Positions 24,948 to 34,037 of a stretch of DNA of 50,501 bases are shown here, piece after piece. Numbering within the stretch: position 1 is the first letter of the stretch; each line of letters begins with the position of its first letter. The notes beneath the pieces were generated by a model, which was not told the DNA's origin, searched no databases, and saw only the letters and a program-made list of their open reading frames with translations. Origin of the DNA: an uncultured Gammaproteobacteria bacterium (GTDB lineage Bacteria > Pseudomonadota > Gammaproteobacteria > Pseudomonadales > Ketobacteraceae); NCBI GenBank assembly GCA_913063125.1, contig CAJXZM010000021.1:1-50501 (forward strand), written 5' to 3'. A program made the position numbers and the translations under genes.

Positions 24948-25049
24948 TAGATGTAAAGAATGTCTCTTCAGCTTCAGGCGGACGCGTTATAATTGCGGCT
25001 TGATTTTTCCAGAAGCCAGTATAACGAAATTGTGTTGTGAAGTTACATT

Positions 25050-25559
25050 ATGAAGCTAGAGCTGATAGATAAAACCACTTATCGAGAACATCTAAAGCGA
25101 GTGACAGCGGCAGTTGTTGTGTTGTTGTTGATATCTGCTGTGGGTCTTTCGACATTACTTATTGCCGTATTTGGTGAGGTGGGTGGGTCAAACTTTATCC
25201 TAAACCTGACCGGAGTTGCCATCGGGGCTAGCCTTTGTGGGGGCCTGCTGTATTCTTTTCGGGAACACGCCTATATGGTTGAGGTTATGTATGTATGGCG
25301 TTTAAAACAGGAATTGAACCGCATCTACCGATGCTCCGCGAAGGTTAGAGAAGCAGTTGAACGTGACATTACCAATGGCCTGATTGTCAGTAACTTTCAC
25401 CTTAAAGGGTCAAAGCAGCTATATGAGCTGGATGACAATACGTTAACAATGGATGAACTCAATCAGAAGATCCAGCAGCTCGATGCTAAAATACAAGAGT
25501 TGGGGTTGGCAGTTTCACTGGACGATTACGATAAGCAGTTATTGAATCAGCTGGGTTAG
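25050..25559 (+). CDS. DUF3087 family membrane protein
   Basis: 169 residues. The start MKLELIDKTTYREHLKRV, two closely spaced membrane helices (about residues 19-41 and 48-66) and the cytosolic helical tail (FREHAYMVEVMYVWRLKQEL) match the DUF3087 family of gammaproteobacteria. Its function is unknown. It stands alone between the SGNH hydrolase and tcdA genes. Confidence 0.75.
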   Translation: MKLELIDKTTYREHLKRVTAAVVVLLLISAVGLSTLLIAVFGEVGGSNFILNLTGVAIGASLCGGLLYSFREHAYMVEVMYVWRLKQELNRIYRCSAKVREAVERDITNGLIVSNFHLKGSKQLYELDDNTLTMDELNQKIQQLDAKIQELGLAVSLDDYDKQLLNQLG

Positions 25560-25660
25560 ACTCAGTTGGATTAAGCAATGTTAAAAAATATGCATTAGTG
25601 TGTTAGGGCAAATTTTACATTAATTACTCATATTGTACGTAGAGTAAAAAGAGAGTTTGA

Positions 25661-26476
25661 ATGTCAGAGCAGTATGACCTCCGTTTTGGAGGTATTAAAA
25701 GATTATACGGTATTGATGCCAGCGCCGTTATTCAGCAGGCCCATGTCTGTGTTATCGGTATTGGTGGCGTAGGTACCTGGGTTGCTGAAGGTTTTGCACG
25801 AACAGGTTTTGGTGAAATTACGTTAATTGATATGGATGACGTGTGTGTCACTAATACCAATCGTCAGATTCATGCCACGGTAGATACCATCGGAGAGTCT
25901 AAAACGGAAGTGATGGCAGATCGTTTAAGAGCGATTAACCCTGAATGCAAAGTGCATATTATTGATGATTTTGTGACGCGAGAAACTGTTCGTGAGCATA
26001 TCACAAAAGACTTTGATTACGTTGTGGATGCTATTGATGGTGTTTCATCAAAGGCTGCCATTGTTGGGCATTGCAAACGTAATAAAATCAAAGTGATCTG
26101 TATTGGTGGTGCGGGTGGGCAGATAGACCCTACGAAAGTAACAACGGGTGATCTGAATAAAACCTTTAATGATCCATTGTTAAGAAAGTTAAGGGCGTCA
26201 TTGCGCCGTAATTATGGCTTTTCTCGTAACGCCACGCGCATTTATGGGGTCTCCTGTGTGTATTCAATAGAGCAGTTACGTTATCCAAAACCTGATGGTT
26301 CAGTGTGCCAAGAAAAAGCCTTTGCCGACGGTGATACGCGGTTAGATTGTTCGGGAGGTTTCGGCGCGGCGGCGATGGTGACGGGAACGTTTGGTTTTGT
26401 TGCGGTCTCCAAGGTGATAGAAAAACTGTTGCGGGCAGCGGAAAAAAAGGCTGCTGTAGATGCGGACTTACAATAA
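25661..26476 (+). CDS. tcdA: tRNA threonylcarbamoyladenosine dehydratase TcdA (CsdL)
   Basis: 271 residues of the E1-like/ThiF family. It starts with YDLRFGGIKRLYG, has the nucleotide-binding GIGGVGTWVAEG and the Asp-rich DMDDV, and the family signature IGGAGGQIDPT. TcdA uses ATP to cyclise the t6A carboxylate at position 37 of tRNAs to ct6A, together with the CsdA/CsdE sulfur-transfer pair. Its convergent neighbour here is a fused csdA-csdE gene, overlapping by 9 bp. Length and motifs are normal. Confidence 0.93.
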   Translation: MSEQYDLRFGGIKRLYGIDASAVIQQAHVCVIGIGGVGTWVAEGFARTGFGEITLIDMDDVCVTNTNRQIHATVDTIGESKTEVMADRLRAINPECKVHIIDDFVTRETVREHITKDFDYVVDAIDGVSSKAAIVGHCKRNKIKVICIGGAGGQIDPTKVTTGDLNKTFNDPLLRKLRASLRRNYGFSRNATRIYGVSCVYSIEQLRYPKPDGSVCQEKAFADGDTRLDCSGGFGAAAMVTGTFGFVAVSKVIEKLLRAAEKKAAVDADLQ

Positions 26477-28216
26477 AGTATCATGCCCGGTCATTTTTTC
26501 ATTTGCAATATCAATAATGCGTTGATTTATCGCCAACAGGCCATTGTTGCGAGAAGGGCTTAGATGTTTACTAAGCCCTAATGCCTCAAAGGTTTCTTGG
26601 ATATTACTATTATTGATCTCTGTCGCTATCTTTCCATTGTAGTAACTTAACAAAATAACAGAAAGCCCTTTGATAATGCGAGCATTACTAGCAATGGAAA
26701 ATTCCAAAGTATTATCACCATGCTGATTGCGCAGCTTATAACAAAGCCAAACGGTACTGTCACAACCAGGGACTAAGTGATCGTCTGTACGATATTCCTC
26801 AGGGTAGCCCGGTAGTCGTTTTCCTAACTGCATGATAAAGCGATAGCGATCTTCCCAGCCTTTTTTTGATAGCAATGTGTCGGTTAATTGCTGGATATTA
26901 GGAAGGCTGTTTGTTTGCTCCAATCTCTCGGCAGATAGGACGGAAACCTTCCCCGAAACCTTTCCAGAAACTTCTTCAGAAAAAATGTCCGAAATGTTGC
27001 CTGAAAGAATGCCTTGTAAACAGTCAAAACATCGGTGAACTTCATCTTCCGTATTATAAAAAGCAAAGGACATTCTTAAGGAGCCATCAATACCTAAGTG
27101 CTGCATTAACGGCATGGTGCAATGATGCCCTGTTCTTACGGCAAACCCCTGTTGGTCGAGTAACGTACCAATGTCGCTGGCATGATAACCATCAATATTA
27201 AATGCCAGTAAACTTACAGATGGTTGGCATTGTTGAATAATATTGAGTTGTGGTATCTGTGCTGCTCGTGAATGTGCGATCGCTAATAGGGCGTCTTCTT
27301 GTTGTTGGCGTGTTTTAGCATCGCATTGATGGATGAACTTGATGGCGGCCCCCAAACCAATAGCACCTGCAATATTGGGTGTGCCAGCTTCAAATTTAAA
27401 CGGAAGGGTATTATAAGTAGTGCCTTCAAATGATACTCGTTGAATCATTTCTCCACCACACTGCCATGGTGGCATTGAGTTGAGTAATGCTTGCTTCCCA
27501 TAAAGTACGCCAATACCTGTAGGTCCGAACATTTTGTGTCCAGAGAAACAGTAAAAATCACAGTCTAAAGACTGCACATCAATAGCCAGGTGAGCGATGG
27601 CCTGAGCACCATCAATGACAGTGATGGCGTTAACGGACTTCGCTTTTTGAATGATCTCTTTTACCGGGTTGATGGTGCCAAGGCTGTTAGAGGCATGGCA
27701 GATGGAAACAATTTTTGTGTTGTGAGATAGCAACTGGTCAAACGCGTTCATATTCAACTGATTATCCGGGGTCAGGGGTGTTACCTTTAACGTTGCCCCT
27801 GTCTGTTCAGCGAGCAATTGCCAGGGAACAATGTTCGCATGGTGCTCCATCAATGAAATGAGAATTTCATCACCAGGAGAAAGGGTTGAGCGACCATAAC
27901 TTTGTGCAATCAAGTTGATTGATTCTGTGGTGCCTTTAGTCCAAATAATCTCATGGTTGTGTGTGGCATTGATAAAACCACGAACTAATGAACGGGCCTC
28001 TTCAAACGCTACCGTCGCGACTGTGCTAAGGTGGTGGCTGCCTCGATGTACATTCGCATTCTGATGGCGATAATAGCGTTCAATGGCCGTAATGACTGAT
28101 CGTGGTTTTTGGGTGGTTGCAGCGTTATCAAAGTACACCAATGGATGCCCGTTGGCAGATTCCCCCAATATGGGGAATGCTTGGCGTGATTGAGAAAGCG
28201 TAAGCGGATCAGTCAA
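26468..28216 (-). CDS. Fused cysteine desulfurase CsdA - sulfur acceptor CsdE
   Basis: About 582 residues from the TTG at 28216; a GTG at 28306 would give 612 but overlap the divergent gene. I number from 28306. The SufS/CsdA part runs to about residue 440, with pyridoxal-phosphate Lys258 in FSGHKMFGPTGIG and active-site Cys396 in RTGHHCTMPL. A short low-complexity linker (EEVSGKVSGKV) leads to a CsdE/SufE domain with acceptor Cys515 in LVPGCDSTVWLC. In E. coli these are separate genes next to csdL; here donor and acceptor are one chain. The neighbouring tcdA supports the CSD assignment over SufS-SufE. No ATG is available near the N-terminus, so the start is open. Confidence 0.88.
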   Translation of the reverse strand: MTDPLTLSQSRQAFPILGESANGHPLVYFDNAATTQKPRSVITAIERYYRHQNANVHRGSHHLSTVATVAFEEARSLVRGFINATHNHEIIWTKGTTESINLIAQSYGRSTLSPGDEILISLMEHHANIVPWQLLAEQTGATLKVTPLTPDNQLNMNAFDQLLSHNTKIVSICHASNSLGTINPVKEIIQKAKSVNAITVIDGAQAIAHLAIDVQSLDCDFYCFSGHKMFGPTGIGVLYGKQALLNSMPPWQCGGEMIQRVSFEGTTYNTLPFKFEAGTPNIAGAIGLGAAIKFIHQCDAKTRQQQEDALLAIAHSRAAQIPQLNIIQQCQPSVSLLAFNIDGYHASDIGTLLDQQGFAVRTGHHCTMPLMQHLGIDGSLRMSFAFYNTEDEVHRCFDCLQGILSGNISDIFSEEVSGKVSGKVSVLSAERLEQTNSLPNIQQLTDTLLSKKGWEDRYRFIMQLGKRLPGYPEEYRTDDHLVPGCDSTVWLCYKLRNQHGDNTLEFSIASNARIIKGLSVILLSYYNGKIATEINNSNIQETFEALGLSKHLSPSRNNGLLAINQRIIDIANEKMTGHDTLL

Positions 28217-28271
28217 AGTAAGGTATGCTCGTTTGTGGTGGGTATGAGTTGGTGTGTTATAGGGATTAATA

Positions 28272-29021
28272 GTGGCTATTTTATGGCAAAAACGGGTGGA
28301 TAACACCCTCTATGAAGTTAGGTGTGCAGGCAAAACACGTCGACTGTATACCAATGGGGTTTTGCATAGCCAATATAACCCAGACCAGGTAATAACCGGT
28401 AGCGTGTGGGATTTACTGTTGTTGCCCGCATTGTGTGTACCCGAAGAAAGTATCAAACGCGTATTGGTTCTTGGTGTGGGAGGGGGGGCTGTTTTGCATC
28501 AGCTGAGTTGTTTGTTGTCCCCTGACATACTAATCGGTATAGAGTTGTTAGAAGAACATATCTATGTTGCCGAGCAGTATTTTTCTCTGACGCAGCCACA
28601 TATAGTGCTGCATCGGGCCGACGCGGTTTCTTGGTTAAAGGCATATCAGGGTGCTGCTTTTGACCTCATTATTGATGATTTATATGGGCATGAGGGTGGA
28701 GAGCCAGTAAGAGCGGTGCCTTTGTGTAAAGCATGGGTAAATACATTATTGTCGAATTTGTCAGATAATGGAGTATTGGTGACAAATACCGTGTCCCCAG
28801 ATGAACTCAATGCTTCAAGCTTGGTTGCGGAGAGTGATATGGAAGAACATTTTATCTCGGCATTTCGTTTTTCTACACCGTTGTGCCACAACGCCGTAGG
28901 GGCTTTTTTTAAGCAAGAAGTAACGATGAATGACTTACGTAGACGTATTATAGCAACACCGGTTCTGGAAAGATCAGAGCGTAATGGGTTGCTGAGATTC
29001 ACCACAAGGAAATTGCTGTGA
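28272..29021 (+). CDS. Spermidine-synthase-fold methyltransferase-like protein
   Basis: 249 residues. The Rossmann core VLVLGVGGGAVLHQL, the acidic IGIELLEEHI and the segment FDLIIDDLYGHEGGEPV are those of the spermidine synthase/SAM-binding superfamily. True spermidine synthases have an Asp-Ser/Thr-Asp motif at the active site; here DDLYGHEGG takes that place, so polyamine synthesis is not certain. The start is GTG at 28272 preceded by AGGGA. It is divergent from the csdA-csdE fusion with only about 55 bp between starts. Confidence 0.65.
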   Translation: MAILWQKRVDNTLYEVRCAGKTRRLYTNGVLHSQYNPDQVITGSVWDLLLLPALCVPEESIKRVLVLGVGGGAVLHQLSCLLSPDILIGIELLEEHIYVAEQYFSLTQPHIVLHRADAVSWLKAYQGAAFDLIIDDLYGHEGGEPVRAVPLCKAWVNTLLSNLSDNGVLVTNTVSPDELNASSLVAESDMEEHFISAFRFSTPLCHNAVGAFFKQEVTMNDLRRRIIATPVLERSERNGLLRFTTRKLL

Positions 29022-29086
29022 TGTTGAGTTTTATCTATCTATGTCGCTATCTCTAAGCGCGTAAGTCATCGTCATGTCGTATTAGT

Positions 29087-30187
29087 TTAGCGCTTACACT
29101 GAATTACCTTAAAGCCATCACTTTCTGCCAGTAACGTGATTTTTCCAAACAAATCTTGTGCCTTACGCTCCAGCGGGATGAACTGATTAACAACAAATAC
29201 TGCATCCCCTTTTGCATGTAAACGCTTGTGAGCTTGCTCTAAAAACATGCGTGTTAAATCGTTATCAACAGCAAAACCTTGATGAAATGGTGGGTTGCAT
29301 AATACCAAGTCAAACCGACCTCGTATTCCATGGGCACAATTGTCAGCAATAACGTTGTAGTTTTTACCCGACGCCTTTAGATTCTCTTCGCAACTAAGAA
29401 TCGCGGCAGCATTGTTATCCGTTGCGGTTATTTGCTGTAAATCTAACATGTCCAAACCCTCAAGAGAGGCTGCCATCAGTGATAAATAGCCATAACCACA
29501 ACCTAGATCCAGCATGGTTTCGACGGGAGTGTGACGTTTGTTTATAACGCCAGGTAGGTGCTGAATTAATAACTCGCTACCTCTGTCGGCTTTATTCCAG
29601 CCAAATTGACCAGGTTTGGAAATAAAGCTGATACTTCGATCATTGGATTGGGCATTAATGCTGCGGGGGTGAGCATAATTCTTGTCATCCAGCAATTTAC
29701 CGTGGGTTGTTGAACCTTTGCTGATTACCGCCAAGTGAGATGACTGGCCGCCTTTGGACTTTACTGCTGCGCCATTAAATAACTTGCAGGCTTTATCGAT
29801 ATAGGTTTTTGCACCTTCGTTTTTATACCCCGCAATGGCAAGTTCCCCCCCTGGTTTAAGTGCACGAAAGGCTTGGTTAACAATGTGATGAACGACGGTT
29901 TTTTCTTTTGATATACGATAGAAAATACGGTCTACGCTATTGTCTTCAAAGCCACTAAAATCAAAGTCGCTGAATGTCGAGATGACTTTGCTGGTTTTTA
30001 GTTGTTGCTGTAAATCAAGACGATTGCAGATTAAGGTCAATGGGATTTTGCTTTTGGTCGCGCCCTGGATAATATCACTGGGGGTCAAGTTTTCGTCCAA
30101 AATCCATAGGTTGCACTCGGCTTCTTCAGGTTTTTCTCGTTCACTTATGATTTTTTTAAACAGTAAATTAAGCGCTAAATCATTCAT
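29087..30187 (-). CDS. RsmC/RlmG-type rRNA guanine-N2 methyltransferase
   Basis: 366 residues with a degenerate N-terminal Rossmann half and a catalytic C-terminal half. The latter has LDLGCGYGYLSLMAA (SAM motif I) and LVLCNPPFHQGFAV, where NPPF is the amino-methylating signature. This arrangement is typical of RsmC (16S G1207) and RlmG (23S G1835). I cannot decide between them: the NPPFHQG and length (366) lie between the two. It overlaps rsuA by 4 bp (ATGA), so both rRNA-modification enzymes are co-expressed. Confidence 0.8.
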   Translation of the reverse strand: MNDLALNLLFKKIISEREKPEEAECNLWILDENLTPSDIIQGATKSKIPLTLICNRLDLQQQLKTSKVISTFSDFDFSGFEDNSVDRIFYRISKEKTVVHHIVNQAFRALKPGGELAIAGYKNEGAKTYIDKACKLFNGAAVKSKGGQSSHLAVISKGSTTHGKLLDDKNYAHPRSINAQSNDRSISFISKPGQFGWNKADRGSELLIQHLPGVINKRHTPVETMLDLGCGYGYLSLMAASLEGLDMLDLQQITATDNNAAAILSCEENLKASGKNYNVIADNCAHGIRGRFDLVLCNPPFHQGFAVDNDLTRMFLEQAHKRLHAKGDAVFVVNQFIPLERKAQDLFGKITLLAESDGFKVIQCKR

Positions 30188-30894
30188 TGGATACTATCTA
30201 TTTCGGTTTGTGTTAGAGGGCGGTATTCACCTGGAGCGAGATTGTCATCAAGTGAGATGTCACCAATCGCAGCCCTATGTAAGGCAACAACACGATTGTT
30301 GGTTGCTCCAAACATACGTTTTACTTGGTGGTAGCGCCCTTCAGAAATGGTAACTTCTGCGAGATTAACATTGTCATCAGGTGATTCAAGAGAGACAAGT
30401 GTCGCAGGTAACGTTAGTTTTAACTCGTCTTTGAGCATAATGCCGTTTTTAAATGCTTCGATACTGGCACTTTCAATGGGTTCGGCAGTTTGTACTATAT
30501 AGCGTTTATGACAATGATGCTTGGGGCTGGTGACATTGTGTAGCCATTTTCCATCATCGGTAAGCAATACAAGCCCGGTGGTATCAATATCCAATCGACC
30601 GGCAATGTTAAGCTTCTCATAAAGAGGTTCATCTATCATCAGGTCGAGTGCAGTTGGGTGCTCTCTATCTCTATTCGCGCAGACATAACCTTCAGGTTTA
30701 TTCAGCATGTAGTAGCGCGCTTTTGCTTCGCAGACCTCCTGACCGAATAGGGTGACGTGTTGTTCGCTGGATAGTTGCATTTTAGCGTCTTTTACTGTTA
30801 TGCCGTCCACCGTTGCCTGACCGTTACGAATGGCTTTCTTGATTTCGGAGCGGCTGATACCGGTACTGTTACTAAGTAGTTTATCTAAACGCAT
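30184..30894 (-). CDS. rsuA: 16S rRNA pseudouridine(516) synthase RsuA
   Basis: 236 residues. An S4 domain (MRLDKLLSNSTGISRSEIKK) is followed by the RsuA-type catalytic domain with YYMLNKPEGYVCAN, AGRLDIDTTGLVLLT (catalytic Asp) and EGRYHQVKRMFGA. Length and the S4 start fit RsuA rather than RluB/E/F. It acts on U516 of 16S rRNA. It is the first gene of a two-gene minus-strand unit with the rRNA methyltransferase. Confidence 0.85.
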   Translation of the reverse strand: MRLDKLLSNSTGISRSEIKKAIRNGQATVDGITVKDAKMQLSSEQHVTLFGQEVCEAKARYYMLNKPEGYVCANRDREHPTALDLMIDEPLYEKLNIAGRLDIDTTGLVLLTDDGKWLHNVTSPKHHCHKRYIVQTAEPIESASIEAFKNGIMLKDELKLTLPATLVSLESPDDNVNLAEVTISEGRYHQVKRMFGATNNRVVALHRAAIGDISLDDNLAPGEYRPLTQTEIDSIQ

Positions 30895-31063
30895 TACAAC
30901 TTCGACTTGTTGGTTTGGGGTGGGTTCATGAGCGCTCTATTCTACTTAATTTTTGCCTAAATTATCTTTAAATACTCTTTAAATTTAGCCTGAGAATCTA
31001 TTATTACCTCGACCCTTATGTGGTAAGGTTTAGTGAAATTTAAATAAGGATAGATTAAATATC

Positions 31064-31693
31064 ATGGGATCACGTACTAAGTCCTGGTTGTTTGGGGGTG
31101 CTGTAATATTATGCTTGTGTGCTGCCGCATTTGGGGTAACGGTGCCTATCCGTTTTAACACCGTCAGCGTAACGGCTATCGCTGAATTGTTCGCCACTAT
31201 TTTTGTGGTGACGTTATTTATGGAGCGTGCACAAGAGGTTATTTTAACCACTATGCGTGCCCGCGGCTCGGAGCAGCTGGAACTTGCGATTCGTAAATTT
31301 AAGCGAGTGATTCAGCGACAGAAAAAAATCGCACCAGAGAAAGTTATAGAAGAATGCTTTTATGATCAACTCGAAGGCGCTCGTATTGAAAAAATGGATT
31401 ACCGAGCATTTACCCGTGTTTTGGCGTTACGTTTGGGTTTGTTGTTTGGCTTAATGATCAGTATTGCAGGGGTTCGTAGTATTGGTGTTTTGGTTGATGA
31501 GGCCGTATTGAGTCAATTAAGCGCATTGCAATTGAGAATGTTTAACGTGGTTGATGTATTGCTCACCGGTGGTGTAATAGCGGGAGGAAGTGACGGTATT
31601 CACAAGATGACAGAGCTCTACCGTTCTTATATGGAGACCAATGTGAAGCGTAATAAAAGTAAAAACCGCGAACTGGATGTAGTGGGGGACTGA
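31064..31693 (+). CDS. Membrane protein, unknown
   Basis: 209 residues with about four membrane helices: two at the N-terminus (residues 8-25 and 35-52) and two in the C-terminal half (about 128-148 and 165-180). Between them is a basic coiled stretch (LELAIRKFKRVIQRQKKI). The tail is highly charged. I recognise no family or motif. It stands between rsuA (divergent) and the TonB receptor. Confidence 0.6.
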   Translation: MGSRTKSWLFGGAVILCLCAAAFGVTVPIRFNTVSVTAIAELFATIFVVTLFMERAQEVILTTMRARGSEQLELAIRKFKRVIQRQKKIAPEKVIEECFYDQLEGARIEKMDYRAFTRVLALRLGLLFGLMISIAGVRSIGVLVDEAVLSQLSALQLRMFNVVDVLLTGGVIAGGSDGIHKMTELYRSYMETNVKRNKSKNRELDVVGD

Positions 31694-31817
31694 ATCTTTT
31701 ATGGGATGATGTTGTATGCCGGACCCCAAAATGAGTTAGGTGTGCAAATGTTGACAGTAACAACCCTGGAGCTAATACTTAATAGAAGGCCAAATAGAGT
31801 GTGGCGTTAACTGGGTT

Positions 31818-31841
31818 TTCCTTTACTGTTAATAAAGGAAG
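31818..31841 (+). promoter_or_regulatory. Hairpin sequestering the ribosome binding site of the TonB receptor gene
   Basis: TTCCTTTA (31818-31825) and TAAAGGAA (31833-31840) form a perfect 8-bp stem with a 7-nt loop. The right arm contains the Shine-Dalgarno AAGGAAG five bases before the ATG at 31847. Translation would require the hairpin to melt or be bound. A possible -35 element TTGACA lies at 31751-31756; its -10 partner is weak. Confidence 0.5.
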
Positions 31842-31846
31842 TAAAC

Positions 31847-33997
31847 ATGCAATTTTTTATCATGCATCTAAATGCAGTTTGCTTTCGATTTTTTCTTGTT
31901 ACCTTTCTTTTAGTACAAAGTACCGTTCCGCACGCGGAAGATGGTGATTTATTTGACCTTAGTTTAGAACAGCTGCTTGATGTCGAAGTGAGTGTTGCTT
32001 CTGTTGGTGAAGAGAGTATTGCTCAAACCCCTGCAATCGTCAGCCGATATAACCTTGATGATATTAAGAAGATGGGTATTAGTAGGCTGGAAGACCTGCT
32101 TGCACTAGTGCCGGGTATCGTGGTCAAACAGGGCGTTGGTGGTTACCCGATTGTGATTGTTCGTGGAATCACGCAATTTAACAATCAAAAAGTACTATTT
32201 TTACTGGATGATGTGCCGTATTGGTCCGCAGAGGACGGTAATTTTCCTATTCGTGGCGTGCCAATTGAGGCGATAGATCACGTAGAGGTTATTCGTGGGC
32301 CAGGGGCAATCTATTACGGTACTAATGCGACCACAGGGGTTATTAAAATATCAACAAAAAAAGGCAATGCTAATATCGTTACCACCTCGATTGGAAGTAA
32401 TGGGTTGCGTCACAACAGTGGATATATGCAGCATGTTTTTTATGACGATGTGCAGTTACATTTTTCTTATGAGTTTCGCCGTGAAGATGGCTATCGTGGA
32501 CAATTAAATAATACGCTTATCTTTGATCAATTCAGGTTTGTCGCAGAGGATTTACTGGGTGAACCAAGTATTCCGACGTCCGGCCTGGTGCCTGTGCGGG
32601 ATGAAAGTGATAGTTACTGGCTTAAATTTCAAGCGCATGGTTTTAACCTTACAGCGCATTATTTTGAAAATAACTATGAACAAATGGGCGGTATACTCGC
32701 ACCGTTTACGCTGTCGAATGCAGAGTATAAAGGGGAGCTTTTACATATAAGTTATGAATGGCAGGCAGATAACCTTACTACGCAAATGTTTACAGATTAT
32801 AGTCATTTCGAAGAAAGCGCAGTCGATATGCATTCATTTGGGCAGAATATTACCTTCTTCGGCGGCGGCAGTAGTGGTAATACAATCTTTGAACCCGATG
32901 ACCCAGGGGATAATTATCGATGGCGAGCGGGTGGAACGTTAAATTATCAGATGAGTGAATCAGTGAGTGTTTTTGTGGGTGCAGAATACGAACGGCGCTC
33001 AGCTTCAGATAATATTATCAGGATTGAAGGTATGCCTTTGGCCGCCTCGGATTTTCTGGTATCGGTAGGGTTTCCTGATTTAGCGACAGAGCCCTTTTCA
33101 GTCAAGGAAATTGGTGATGTGATTGAAAAGTCAGCCTATGCACAACTAGACTATCGGTGGGATCATTGGCGTTTTTTAGTAGGGGGACGTTATACAGACA
33201 ATGAGCGCTGGGGTGATACAAGTACACCTCGATTAGCGGCGGTTTACAGGTTGGGTGATACTCAGTCTTTTAAATTGCTCTATTCTGTAGGGTTTAATAC
33301 TCCTAGCCTAGGTGCAAGTGAGGTAGCAGAAGTTGGTGCTTCGGTTGCTAACCCTGATTTGGATACGGAAGAAATTAGAACGACAGATTTTGCGTATACT
33401 TATAGTAATGGCCAGACGTTATTTGTGGCAAACCTTTATTATTTTGAAACAGATGGTTTAATACAGAATGTGTTTGCATCGTCGACACCGGCAGATATTG
33501 ATATTAACTTGAACCTTGATGTCAGACGTTGGGGGATGGAGTTTGATTATCAGTACGCGCAGGTTGATTGGAAATTATTTAGTAATGTGTCATATCACCA
33601 CCAAGGGAATCGTCGGGATCACAGCGAGGATATTGTATATAGCTCCATTGCAGATTTTACTGAAAAAATCGGCGATTTTACTGCTGCCGTGATACCGCGA
33701 TATACGGGAGTATTAGGTGGGTTCTATAGCCCAGAGGCAAGGCATAGTATTGGGGCGTCATTGCGTTATATTGGTGAAATGAAGCGCGCGAGTGCGAGTG
33801 TGAGTGCGGTACGATTACTTAATCTAAATTATAGCTTTGATGTTAAAACGCAAAGCAGTGTTGGCGTGGAGCTTTACGCACAACTAATCAATGCGTTAGA
33901 TGAAGAGATTGTGCATCCTGATGACAGCATCCCCCCTATTGAAATACCTGGAGGGGATGGTCGAGGTTGGATTTTAGGTTTAAAGCTATATTATTAA
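31847..33997 (+). CDS. TonB-dependent outer-membrane receptor
   Basis: 716 residues. A signal peptide (FRFFLVTFLLVQSTVPHA) is followed by a plug domain with LEDLLALVPGIVVKQG, IVRGITQFN and VEVIRGPGAIYYGTNATTG, and a beta-barrel that ends in an aromatic residue (LGLKLYY). Such receptors import siderophores, haem, vitamin B12 or glycans using the TonB system. No substrate is clear, and no Fur-like site was seen. The ATG has a Shine-Dalgarno sequence inside a hairpin. The gene stands alone. Confidence 0.92.
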   Translation: MQFFIMHLNAVCFRFFLVTFLLVQSTVPHAEDGDLFDLSLEQLLDVEVSVASVGEESIAQTPAIVSRYNLDDIKKMGISRLEDLLALVPGIVVKQGVGGYPIVIVRGITQFNNQKVLFLLDDVPYWSAEDGNFPIRGVPIEAIDHVEVIRGPGAIYYGTNATTGVIKISTKKGNANIVTTSIGSNGLRHNSGYMQHVFYDDVQLHFSYEFRREDGYRGQLNNTLIFDQFRFVAEDLLGEPSIPTSGLVPVRDESDSYWLKFQAHGFNLTAHYFENNYEQMGGILAPFTLSNAEYKGELLHISYEWQADNLTTQMFTDYSHFEESAVDMHSFGQNITFFGGGSSGNTIFEPDDPGDNYRWRAGGTLNYQMSESVSVFVGAEYERRSASDNIIRIEGMPLAASDFLVSVGFPDLATEPFSVKEIGDVIEKSAYAQLDYRWDHWRFLVGGRYTDNERWGDTSTPRLAAVYRLGDTQSFKLLYSVGFNTPSLGASEVAEVGASVANPDLDTEEIRTTDFAYTYSNGQTLFVANLYYFETDGLIQNVFASSTPADIDINLNLDVRRWGMEFDYQYAQVDWKLFSNVSYHHQGNRRDHSEDIVYSSIADFTEKIGDFTAAVIPRYTGVLGGFYSPEARHSIGASLRYIGEMKRASASVSAVRLLNLNYSFDVKTQSSVGVELYAQLINALDEEIVHPDDSIPPIEIPGGDGRGWILGLKLYY

Positions 33998-34037
33998 AAG
34001 ATTAAAGAAGGGTTAGGCAAGGCGGTTTATCGGAAAT

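Noticed and set aside
28272..29021. True spermidine synthase (SpeE)
   Set aside because: The expected catalytic Asp-Ser/Thr-Asp pattern is replaced by DDLYGHEGG, so only the fold is claimed.
31694..31846. Fur box upstream of the TonB receptor
   Set aside because: No GATAAT-type repeats with the Fur pattern were found; the gene is not obviously iron-controlled by sequence.
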